Positions 25,503 to 36,655 of a DNA stretch of 64,000 nucleotides are shown here, piece after piece (position 1 is the stretch's first letter; every line of letters starts with the position of its first letter). The stretch comes from Phascolomyces articulosus (Eukaryota; Mucoromycota; Mucoromycetes; Mucorales; Lichtheimiaceae). Where the stretch lies: contig JAIXMP010000003.1 in NCBI GenBank assembly GCA_025677815.1, forward strand, positions 1,364,001-1,428,000, given 5' to 3'. Under the pieces are notes generated by a model that did not search any database, was not told the origin of the DNA, and saw only the letters and a list, made by a program, of their open reading frames with translations. The translations under genes were made by a program, and so were the position numbers.

Positions 25503-27278
25503 TAAGCTGAAATTATGAGGAATTATGGGAGAGACCCTATGGGCATTATGATTTTTTCTGGGGAATTATGGGATATTTGAAACAATTTTAGAAACACCTT
25601 AGTGCTATTGATGATGTTGTATTCCATGTTCACTTTATGGTAATATATTTATTTGTGAGTTCTGAAGCTAAACTAGTTTTTCAAAAAGGGAAAGAGATGC
25701 ATTTTGCGTAGACAAATAAAAAAAATGTGTCTTACAAAAACTGTAAGTTTCCTGTTCTAACTTCGCTAGGAATCATATTTTTTGGAGATACCTAGTAATA
25801 TCAGCAACCACCATATTCAGTTTGGATTTTTTAAAATACCAGCACAGCTATCACTGCAATGTTCCTCTATAACAATAGCTTTTCCAAAGTGACCCGCAGT
25901 TCTTAGTCTACAGGGTATTCTTCCCAGGTTTATAGTCACACCATTATACAAATGGACAAGACATAAAATTTCTTCTTGATCTAATGGGTTGAGTATAAAG
26001 ATATTAGACGCGATGTTATTTTTTTTCTATTTTTTTGAAACTTACGTGCAAAAAAAGAACCACTTCACTAAAAATACACGATTTCAATTTCAGGGACACG
26101 TTTTGGTTGTCATGGGAATGTGTATCCACTGGTATATTAAGTTTAACAAAATAGCAAAGACTCTTGGAACTACCAGATTTTTTTTTGTAACTATCAAAGC
26201 TATAAGCGATGAAAATTAAGATAAAACTAAATGACAGTTGGACTGCATCATACCTCCTTATTTTTTCATCACAAAATAAATTTTGAATTTTTACCTCGAT
26301 TATGCCCGTCACTATAGTTTTTGTCGTCTGCTTCACCGTTTTACTTCTCTTCCTATTCTTACCCATTCTATAAATCTCTCCGTTTTTTTTGAATATTTTA
26401 ATTAACTTCAATATTTTGTTCTTGTAATCGCTTTCATCGATAAATATTACTATCGCCTTTTTAGAAACTTAGTAATGTTCCAAAGGAAATGTTGGGAAAA
26501 GGAGTGAAAGGTCCCTTTACACTCTATGCTAAACCATAGGCTCTACATACTCCGTTTAAAACATCATTTTATATCTCTAAATAGGTGGGTGGGAGGTTGA
26601 GATTTCTAGTGACACTCCGAAGCATTCATGCAAGTGGTTCTTCAGTGATACTTGAGATAAATGAGATATTACACTCTATTTTTCTTACTTTATTTTGTAT
26701 TATACACACTCTAAACACGTATCTAGCGAAACTAACTACCTCATCCCAATTTAGAGATGTTATTAAAAAAAACCTTTGGAATTGAAAGCAGTAGAAAACT
26801 TTGACAGCTATTGTACGGTTTTTTTCTATACTATACGTCATAATAGAATATTCAATTTAAAACCCATTATTCAATCCAAAAAGCATCCTATTTGTTCATC
26901 AATAGACGAATAAAAAATACAATTGCTAAAAATAATAATATAATAGTTTATTATGATATCGTATTATTGTTGTTTCTTCCTTTAAAAAATATATAAAATT
27001 TTGTCATCGATTCCAAGAATTTAGCCTTTAAAACTTTTAGTTTCACAAAAGGTCAAATAAACTATGGAATAAATGAGTAGATTAAATTGTTTTTTCTTTT
27101 TCGTTTTTTTTCTTGATGTGCAAATTTGGATTGGATTGTCTTCCTGTCTTTGCATGAAATAAAAAAATATATATTGAATGAATGAATATGAAATGGTATG
27201 ACTATTGTTTTGTTTTGTATATATAAATATAATGTATGTGTAGATGTATGTAGATATAATATGTAAGTGCTTTTTTTT
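25503..27278. other. Gene-poor region, probably transposon-derived debris
   Basis: Continues the relic neighbourhood. A minus-strand open stretch near 25981-25820 reads GRIPCRLRTAGHFGKAIVIE with nearby Cys residues and then a stop. A 131-codon minus-strand frame at 26411-26016 is K/S/F-rich. Neither is recognised; both may be decayed N-terminal transposon sequence or chance. Confidence 0.35.
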
Positions 27279-30200
27279 TTACGAGCGTTTGATTTTTTGT
27301 TTGACCTTGCTCAGTTGAGAATCAACTTCATCAAGCATATCCTCAAGCTCTTCTTTTCTTCTACGTGACATTGGACCACCACCAGAAAGAGGGATCTTGC
27401 TATAATCAGATTGCAGCTATAATAATAATCGTTGTTCAACAGAATGAATAAAATGCAAGTTCTTTTTTTTCGCATGGTTCTCTTTTGTCCTATTCTCTTG
27501 GTTTCTCTCTATTACCTTTTCTTTTTCTTTTGTCAATTTAAGTAATTGACGATCTAAAGCATCATTTGGAGTCGTGATGGCAGTTGCTTGACTATTAAAG
27601 GATGATTGAGGTGTATTATACGCGCTATTCTTTTCATAGTCTTGATATAGACTATTTTTTATAGGAATAGAAGATGACATTGTTTGATATTGTGTTGTTG
27701 TTGGACTAGGTGGCATAGATGTATTGTGATAAGAAGTTGGAATAGATGATTGTGGATGATGATCGTCATTGGGAGGTGTATTATCTTGTACATTATATTG
27801 ATGATTGGATAGATTGGCATGTTGAATATTAGGTGATGCAGTAGGTGTTTCAATAGGCTGAGGTGAATTACTTGTAATATGATCACCACCACTGCCACTT
27901 TCTTTAGATACAGAAGTGTATTGTGCTTGGATCAATTGATCCATAGTACTTTTTAATGTTTGAATTTGATCATTGGCATGAGAAAGATCGGACTAATATA
28001 TAATTATAAGCAGAGTATGAAAATATTGCACGTGTTTTTTGTTAATTATTATTATCCAATATTATTGTTTTTTTTTTCATTATCCCGTGAAGAAAAGGGT
28101 GATAATATAAAAATACTTACTCGAAGTCGTTGAATTTCTTGATTTTTACTCTTCAATTGAGTTTTCAAACCCTCTTGTTCTTCACGCGCTTCATCACGGA
28201 TTTTCTAATAAATATATTGTTTTAGTAAAGTTACACACATGAAAATCTTCATAAATAATTCCGCATTTATTGTCCTTGTCAAAAAAATAATAAATCAAAC
28301 CAACCTGTAAATCCATTTTCCATTGATCTGCTTCAAAAGATCGGTCTCTGTATATTTTTTTTATATACAAAATGGATGTCAATATTGGATTTCTCTAATC
28401 ATTTCATTTCATCCATTATAAATAATTACCTAGCATTTTCGTTACTCGATTTTAATTTATTTAATAATTCATTCAAATCTTCTTCTCGATGTCTGTTGTT
28501 TTCCTAGCAATATGGAATGGGTTACACAATTAATATCTGAGGTTATATACCATTATATACCATGTTAATGTTGGGGAGAAATACCTTTTCTTCATCATAT
28601 TTTTGTTGTAATTGTTCCTTTTCTTCCATCAATTCGTCCATCATTTGACTAAAGTAATCAAGATCTTTGGCAACAGCTATATATTTATACGTTTATATCA
28701 TCAGTAACATATAAATATAATTAAAAAAAATATATATATCTAATTTACCTTCTTTTTGGCCTTGTAATACTTTAATCACAGAACGTTCTTTTTCTAATTC
28801 TTCTTTTAATTGAAGAATAATTTGTTCATGATCCGATTTATCCATTGTATCTGCACTTTTGCTACTCTTCATGTTGGGAGGATGACTACTCAATGTTTCT
28901 CGGCTACTAGCGATACTTGCTGCACTTTTCTTTTTCTTTATAGCAAGTGAATTATTAGTATCGTTTTTATTATTCTTCAAAGTTGATGTTGCTGCTTCTT
29001 GTCCTCGTAATTGTGATAATGCAGATTTGCCAGGAATTTGCGATGGTTTACGGAGTCTAGAACCATTGTTACCACTACCGGTTGACGATGATGGAGATGC
29101 ATTATTATTGGTTCGTGAGGAAGAACTTGGAGAAGAAGAAGGTGGACTCGAAGATGATGTAGAACGTATAGAAGGTGTACTCTTATTCGATGTAGGTCGA
29201 GGTAAACGATCAGAAGAAGTATTATTATGGTGTGCAAAAGATGATTTTGTATGAGAGTGATGAGCAGCACTAGTAGTAGAAGAAGTGGATGTCGTTTTTT
29301 TAAGAGGAAAAGTGGTAGAGGAAGGTGCTGCTAACCGACTAGCAGGTGGTTTGTTGCTCGGATTTGAGTTATATCGAGGACGACTTGTTCGCGTATCAGG
29401 TGATTTTAACCGAGAAACCGCTGCGTTTGGTTCCACTGATGTTGTGGTTGTGGTGGCTGTGATAATTTCATTCGAGTGTAACTGCGGTTGCTGCGGATAT
29501 ACTTTTTTATCATCTATATTAAAAATAATTAGTACGAAAAAAAAAAACCCCCCATATGAAATGGCGAATTATTACATATCGTTTATACATAGACCCATAT
29601 ATAAATGTGATAACCCACCTGAAGCATTAGTGCTAGTATTATCAGCTGAAGTAGAAGAAGGAACGGGGCTGTCAGCCGTCGATCCGAGGTCGTGAGATGC
29701 TATTTATCCAAGAATGGGTTAAACACGGGTTACTTTCTAAAATTATAATAATTTTAATGTGTTTTTTTTATAATAAATTTACCATCTCCTGGTAAATTAG
29801 CTATCACATGGTTCATACCTGAGGTAGATTCCTTGGCTAAAAGTGCCACGGTTGCAGCAGCAGCAGAAGTGTCTGTCAAGGAGGGTGGTTGTGATAATGA
29901 CAGCTGTTGTTGTTGTCTAAGTTGTTGTTGTTGGCTAATCACATTCGTATCAGGCATAGCAGGAGGCGTTTGTTGTTGTTGATAATTGCTGTTACTGCTA
30001 CTTTGGCGTTTTCGAAGTGACCCGATACTTTGGCGTTTATGTGGAAGAAAGCCACTTTATTGATTTCGTTGTGTTAGTTTTAAAAAGTTAAAAAAAATCA
30101 TGTACATAATATATATTTTATATCTCAATATACCTTAATCGTTTACTTTTGACGGACCTGTCATCGTCAGCATCGTGAATTGCCGTCGAAGAAGGATGCT

Positions 30201-30408
30201 GTTGTTCAGGTAACGTCACTAAAAAAAATAATCACCATGACAACAAAGAAAAAACAAGACGTTAATTATTATTTTTTTTCCCAATTATGACATTTCCTTC
30301 CCAAAAAAAAAGAATATAATTCAATGGACCTGATGACTTTTTGTTTAAACTGAATTTCTTCCAAAACTTTGAGGACGACTTGTCCTTTTGACCCTTGATA
30401 GACGACAT
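27279..30408 (-). CDS. Coiled-coil protein with Ser/Thr-rich N-terminus, eleven exons
   Basis: Eleven minus-strand exons: 30408..30330, 30218..30134, 30054..29783, 29699..29619, 29513..28749, 28676..28585, 28503..28430, 28347..28305, 28204..28121, 27992..27516, 27416..27279. All phases fit; about 729 aa. The N-terminal about 380 residues are disordered (S/T/Q/N-rich, basic patches such as SGFLPHKRQSIGSLRKRQ). Next comes a long coiled coil of about 200 residues with heptads over six exons (for example LMEEKEQLQQKYDEEKENNR and LNELLNKLKSSNENARDRSF). A disordered linker follows, and a C-terminal helix MSRRRKEELEDMLDEVDSQL. The layout resembles a microtubule- or scaffold-associated protein, but no CAP-Gly, kinesin or other domain is present. 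Function unknown. The first donor (G|GTCCAT) is weak. Confidence 0.8.
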
Positions 30409-31215
30409 TCAAAAATTCGAGTAATAATGATAATAATAATAAAAATAAAATCCGGGAAATTAAGACAATGGAAAAAATAAAAAGGAAAGAAAGAAAAAAA
30501 AAAAAAAAGGAACGATGAGGGAACTCAAATGAGGAAAGGAACAAGTTCAGTTTGCTTGTTTGAGTATATGAAAGTGTGAGTTTTGATATAATAATATAAT
30601 GAAAAAATGCTTTGGGGGCGGAGATCGTACACACACAATAAGTGAGAAAGCGCGTTAAAAAAAGTGGTCTTCCCCTTCCATCCGAACTTGGGAGGAGATT
30701 CTTTTTATATACTTGAATCATATGCATGCATAATTTTTAAGCCTTTAAAAAAATACCGGGCATTCCCATTTTTAGGGCCCACATATACGCAAATACCAAG
30801 TATGTTCTATGTACCACTTGTTTTTTTTAATGTATAGAGTTTGGACTTAACAGGTCTGATTCACTAGGATCACAAAAGAAAAATCAAGGAGGAAATTTTA
30901 TATATTCAATGTGCAGTTTTTACGCAGGAGTTTTTTTTTTTTTTTTTGAGTGTAAATTATCTATGAAGATCAATAGCTGGATAATAGGATTATTATCTAC
31001 TACATCATCTTACTGATGTAATCCTTACTATTACTATTATTACTACATACTATTATGAATATATTCCTTATTGATAAAGAACCACCACTTAGGTGTTAGG
31101 ATGAGGTTCTGTTATTCCATACCTGTTCCTATGTGTTTATATAGAATAAAATAAATAAAAATGTGTCATAAACATGGCTATTAATAAAGAACTCCTTTCA
31201 TAAATGTATGCATTC

Positions 31216-31251
<36 letters not shown>

Positions 31252-31787
31252 GTAATAATAATATGGATAGTAAAATAATAACAATAATAATGATAATAAC
31301 AGTAATAATGGTAATATATAGTAAATAGTAATGGTTTGAAACAAATGTTGTTTTTGTATGTCTAAGATATTGACTTCATTTGAGGTGTTGTTGTGCTGCT
31401 TATGTATATATATAAATATATCAACATGTATGTGTATGTGTATGTGCGTGATGAGATAAGATGTGATGTGGTTGTTGTATGTGCGTTAATAAAAGTACAT
31501 TTGTGCCTGTATATATATATGTGTGTGTGTTTTTTTCTTCATCTTCTACATCTTATAGTTGCATTATTATTACAAAAATTGCCACTGAGTTTCCAGTTAT
31601 TGATGTGTTCTTCAACCTTTTTTTCTTCTTTCCGTACTTTGTATGTTGTACTCCTCCTCTTCTCTTCTCTAATAGGCCTTTCTTTCTTTCTTTCTTTCTT
31701 TGTTTCACAGATGAATAATAATGCAAGTAAAAAAAAAAAAAGTACAAAAAACATATTGGTATTTCGTTGGTGCTTAATAATGATAAA
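30409..31787. other. Intergenic region with simple repeats
   Basis: Promoter side of the coiled-coil gene and 3' flank of the velvet gene. The region holds poly-T/poly-A runs and an (ATA)n tract; open frames are low-complexity (L/F/S-rich). No gene supported. Confidence 0.5.
31216..31263. repeat. (AAT)n microsatellite
   Basis: About 15 AAT units with one G interruption near the right end. Sits downstream of the velvet gene. Confidence 0.95.
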
Positions 31788-33976
31788 TTATTCGTTTGGC
31801 TGTTCTCGTTGTAACTGTTGTTCATCATCCTTATTCGTTTCTGAAGATTTTCTCATTCGTTTTGACTTTGTATCTCGACGCGTAGGTATTTTGACACCTT
31901 GTTTAGCAAAACATTGAGATAATTGAGTCGGTGCTATGTAGTTTTTTTTTAAAAAAAAATGATGATAATTAATAAATCAATGATAACCTGTTGTAAGTAT
32001 ATATATATATTTCTATATAAAGAACACTTACGAACAACACCAGGAAAATTCTTTGCAGTAAACGCAGTGAATACGTCAGATGTAGTCGTGGTCACTATGT
32101 GACTAATAGATTTGGTATTGACAGATTTGGAATCATCGGGCCTATATTAATCCAGTTTAAGTCATTGTTGTTCATACCCGAGAAACATCACCAAAAAAAA
32201 AATTATCAGTCTTTGTTTCATTTTTATGGGGTTTACCCCATAAAGATCCAATGAATTCAATAGGATGTAATAATACTTATAAATAAAGTCAAAAACTTAC
32301 GAGCTGATATCAATCAATGAAAACATAAGACGGAATCTACCTTCGGATCGTAAACTAAGATCATGGAAAACAAAGTATATCCCAAGTTCTTGTTGTTCAT
32401 TGTAAAGTTTGGAAGGTGATGCAATACAAGATCCAACTAAATTCTTCATTTTGACAGTTGTTTTGTTGGTATTACTAGTAGTGGTAGTAGCACTAGAAGA
32501 ACTGGTTGCTACGGCTGCAGTTGTAGTAGTTGATGATGAAGAACGCGATGCAACAGATGATGAAGAAGGTACAGCGATGGATTGTTGTTGTTCATGTTCC
32601 TGTTGTTGTTGTGCTGAAGAGGAGGATGAGATTGGAACAGAATGTAATATCATATTGGCTGGACTCATTCCTGTTTCGTCATAACAATCACATAAAACGA
32701 CAAAGAAAGAAGTATCGATATCTCTAATCACCATAGAATTATTCTAGAGTGAGTTGGGTAAAGTGGATAATGAAACTGTCATAACAAACGTATTATTATT
32801 GTAAATAAAATAATAATGGAACTTACTGGGGTGATAATAGCATGCCTTGTTGTGTTCTTACTAGTAGCTTCAAGATAGGAGGTGGGGATATAGGTCTACG
32901 ATCTTTGTCTCCAAACCCACACATACGTGCTCTTGAAGGTTGTTGTACTATTTCCAAACAATATTCTCTATATAATAATAATAATAATAAGTAAAAAAAA
33001 ATCACAATGTTAATGTGTTGTTGAATTCTATAAAGTTTTATCTATCCTATTTATTATTCATTCCCACTATTCTCTCAAGATAAAACACAAAACAAACAAA
33101 CAACAGCAACAAAACATTGAGAACGCCTAGAAGCATTGATAAGCATTTGTTGGTTATAATAACCAAAAAAAACTTTTTTTTAAAAAAACTAGAAGACACC
33201 TTATTTCTTTCTTTCTTTCTCTTTCAAAACAACAATATTATATATACAATAATCTTTTTTTTTTCTCTTTCAAATGATAAAAATGAATGAACGGGTGATA
33301 TATATATAAATATGTCTGTATGTGTCTACTAGTTTTTTTTCTTTTCTTCCATGACGTTCTCATCGTTTGTGCTATTATTACGTACCGTTCATCTTTGCGC
33401 TGCCACGTGTAAGTATCAATCATAGTATTTTCTGACTGATGCTGCTGCTGCTGCTGCTGTTGTTGATGATGATGATGATGTTGAATAGATGGGGATGTAA
33501 ACGAGATGGTGGATGTTTCTAATTCTTGGACCGTCGTTGTACTGCTACTAGTGGTAGTACTGCTTGATCCGCTGGTTCGGAATGCACTTGCAGGGGGCAT
33601 GAGCATATTACTACTTACTTTGGATGATGCTGTTGTTGTATCAGATAAATGATGAGATATCCAGGGTGATGATCCTTGTGAATGTTCTCTTACTGGTTGT
33701 TGTTGTTGTTGTTGCCAAGAAATACTTGAATGAGGTCTAGTCGTTTGTGGATGTGGTGGTTGAGTTTGAAGATCAGCAGTCGTTTGTTGTTGTTGTTGTT
33801 GTTGTTGGGATGCCATAGAAACTAATCTACCAAATAATTCTTGTTCTTGTTGATGTCGATCAAGTGATGTATTGTGTACGATCGTATGCGCTGATGTTGA
33901 CATTATTGATAATTCATGTGGCTCTTGCTGATGCTGCTGCTGCTGCTGCTGCTGATGCTGATGATGATGCTGATGC

Positions 33977-34025
<49 letters not shown>

Positions 34026-34970
34026 GCAGTGATTGTGGATGTTGTTGTAATTGAGGTGATGGTACAGGTGGTGTTGTAGAAGCAGCAGCTGCAGCAGCTG
34101 CTACTACTACGGATGCAGGATCCAATCGATGGCTTGGCATGACATTTTCTGTTTCCCAAGATGAAGGAGATGATAATATCATCATAACTTGTTCATCTCC
34201 TCGATGAACAGGTAATACGGAAGAAGACGGAACAGGTGTTAATGTAGGATCATAATTCCCTTGATGATGATGTTCTTCACTACCTATTCCTTTTTGTAAA
34301 AAAATAGAATAATATATATATATATATAAAAGATACAAGGATTGTCATGTGAGAAAAGTAACAAAAAAAAAAAGGACTGGGTTTGTTTGACAAGAGATAT
34401 AATTACTACAAGGTAAAACTGTTTTTCTTTAGGGGTATTTGTTGGGGAGAACATAATGATGATGATGTTGTTATTGATGATGTATTTCTTACCTCTTTCT
34501 TGTTCCATTGTTGATTGATCTTGCGTTTGAGGTATAAAGTTTAATGATGGATGAAGTTCATGTTCAATATGTATTGGTATTCTAATATTATAATCATATG
34601 GAGTATATTGTTCTTGTTGTGGTTGATGATGTTGATGATGATGTGGAGGAATGGTATGTATGGATGAATAATATTCTGATAATGAAGACGTGTTATTAGA
34701 AGGTTGAAAAAGATGGTGTTGTTCCTGTTGCTGTTCTTGTTGTTGTTGTTGTTGTTGCTGATGATGATGAGTCAGAGGATAAGGATCTTCTGTAGTAGTA
34801 TGTCTTTGTTGTATAGATGAATGATGATGGTATTGGTGTTGTTCTTGATGCTGCGGCGTTGATAATAGGTGATGCTCATCTGTTGTATCATCATTTGTTA
34901 ATGATTGTTTCTGTTCTTGTTGTTGCTTACCATCTGATTCATATTGTCCAGAAGAACCAGACGGAAACAT
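31788..34970 (-). CDS. Velvet-domain transcriptional regulator with long polyQ N-terminus
   Basis: Six minus-strand exons (34970..34493, 34289..33386, 32967..32827, 32723..32301, 32141..32032, 31933..31788) give about 733 aa. The first about 460 residues are Q/H/S/T-rich. The velvet domain then reads QQPSRARMCGFGDKDRRPIS, PPPILKLLVRTQQGM, DIDTSFFVVLCDCYDETG, MKNLVGSCIASPSKLY, GIYFVFHDLSLRSEGRFRLM and SDVFTAFTAKNFPGVV..LSQCFAKQGVKIPTRR. ARMCGFGDKDRRPIxPPP and SDVFT..KNFPG are diagnostic of VosA/VelB-type velvet proteins, which bind DNA with an NF-kB-like fold and control spore development and secondary metabolism. A Q/S/T-rich insert of about 60 residues interrupts the domain after the first strands. 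The basic C-terminus (KSKRMRKSS) could be an NLS. The third intron has two phase-compatible splicing solutions. Confidence 0.93.
33925..34027. repeat. Coding trinucleotide repeat (polyQ/polyH) in the velvet gene
   Basis: CTG/GATGCTG units run into about 18 TTG units on the plus strand, which encode poly-Gln with His interruptions in the velvet exon 2. A shorter tract (about 33440-33480) and others in exon 1 (about 34708-34770) are similar. Confidence 0.9.
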
Positions 34971-36655
34971 TGTTATTGTTTTGAATTGAAACTGCCTCTT
35001 AGTTGTATATTAAAATAGAAGTATTTATATAAAAAGAATTGACAGATAAAAAAAAAATATAAAAATAAAAAATAGGTTAAAGAAGTTAAAGAAAGGAAGA
35101 GAAAGAAAAAGGGAAAACCAAAAAAAAAAAAAAAAAGGTCCAAAAAAAAAAAAAACCTGTGATGATGTTGTTGCTGTTGTTGTTATATGTTAATAATATA
35201 TAAGAAAAAGAAGTCAGTTTTTTAATTGTTCCACACTCTTCATTTCCTTTTTTCCTCTTATTCGAAAAGTGGCTCATTTTCTTTACTTTTCTTTAATGAT
35301 TTTTAATTATCGAGTCATATATCGTATCGTATCGACCATTTTCTTTTTATTATAATTATTGATAATGATAGTAAACAACCTCTTTTTTTTTATTCAAAAC
35401 AAAATGGACTTTAGTAATAAGGCAGATCACGCATCTATTCCTAAAATAAATAATAGAGAGAGGGAGAGAGAAAGGTGCCACATAAAAAAAAAGAATTTAC
35501 CAACACAGATACATAATACCATTATGTGGGGACTAATGGTTTTATATAAAACATAGCCTATAAAATGGTCTTTCCATCGCGCTTTGTTCCCAAATTCTCC
35601 CGACACGTTGTAATTGATGATGGTTTTAAATCATGATAAAACCTCGGCTAAAACTTCATAAAAAAAACCGTGCACGATAATTTTTTTTTGTTGTTGGTTG
35701 GTCCCATGATAAAATAGGATTATCACCTTACATATCTATAAAACTGTGTCCCTTTCCTCCCCCCCATAATAATTTATAATAGTTCTAGACCAATAATATT
35801 TCATTATTATATATTATAATAGTAGATGATATTAAGCAATGATGATTAGCAAAGAAAAAAAGAACTATTACAACAGATAATTACAATTAAAATAAAATGT
35901 ATATATAAAAAAAAGGTACAACAATCACACAAAAAACACGAGTTTCTCACCATGTCTATGAAAAAAAGTGATGGAACATTGTGTGATACAATTTGTGTCT
36001 GTCTCGCAAATCATCGATTACTTTTTTTTTTATAGTCGGTGATAATAAATGATCGATTGGTGACACATCACCCAGTCCTTTTGTTTTAACTAAATAGTGT
36101 TGCGTTGTATGACACAAGATCGCTTGTTGCGGGGTTATATTATATTCTTTTTTTTAGCTTCGAAAAAACATTGTGGAAATCATCCATCACTTTCCCCCAT
36201 CAAAACACAAACAACTTGACTTTTCCCTCCCCCCTTCATCGTCATCAAATCAATGGTGTACAAATAGTGGAGTTTCATGTATTACGTCAAAATAAAAACC
36301 GTCTCTTTTTTTTTCTTTCTTTTTGACTCATTAGAGATATCTATTTTAGAGTCGTACATGCACCACGCGATTTGACATTGGCAAGATAAGCGTAAAAAAA
36401 AACTGTATTTCATAAAAAAAAAATATATGCAAAAATTTGTTATATAGAAAGAAACTAACTAATTTAAAAAAACGATAAGGTTGGAAAAGTTGAATATCAC
36501 ACAAAATAATAATAGAAAAATAGAAAGAGGAGGAGAAGAAGAAGAAGAAGAAGAAGAAGAAATGGAATAATAATAAGAATAATAGTAATAATAAAAGAAT
36601 AATAACAATAAAATAATTATAATAATAATAGTAAAATTAATAATAATAAAAATTT
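34971..36655. other. Intergenic: velvet 5' region, low complexity
   Basis: Long A/T homopolymers (35118-35156), AT-rich DNA, and a GAA microsatellite at about 36529-36561 near the next gene's stop. No gene-like frame. Confidence 0.5.
36529..36561. repeat. (GAA)n microsatellite
   Basis: About ten AGA/GAA units about 95 bp beyond the stop of the minus-strand 557-aa gene, likely in its 3' UTR or flank. Confidence 0.85.

Noticed and set aside
29027..29695. Long plus-strand open frames opposite the coiled-coil gene
   Set aside because: Antisense shadows of Ser/Thr-rich coding exons; the minus-strand gene has consistent splicing.
32409..32684. Plus-strand 91-codon frame within the velvet region
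   Set aside because: Val/Cys-rich product of antisense poly-Ser/poly-Gln codons; not a gene.
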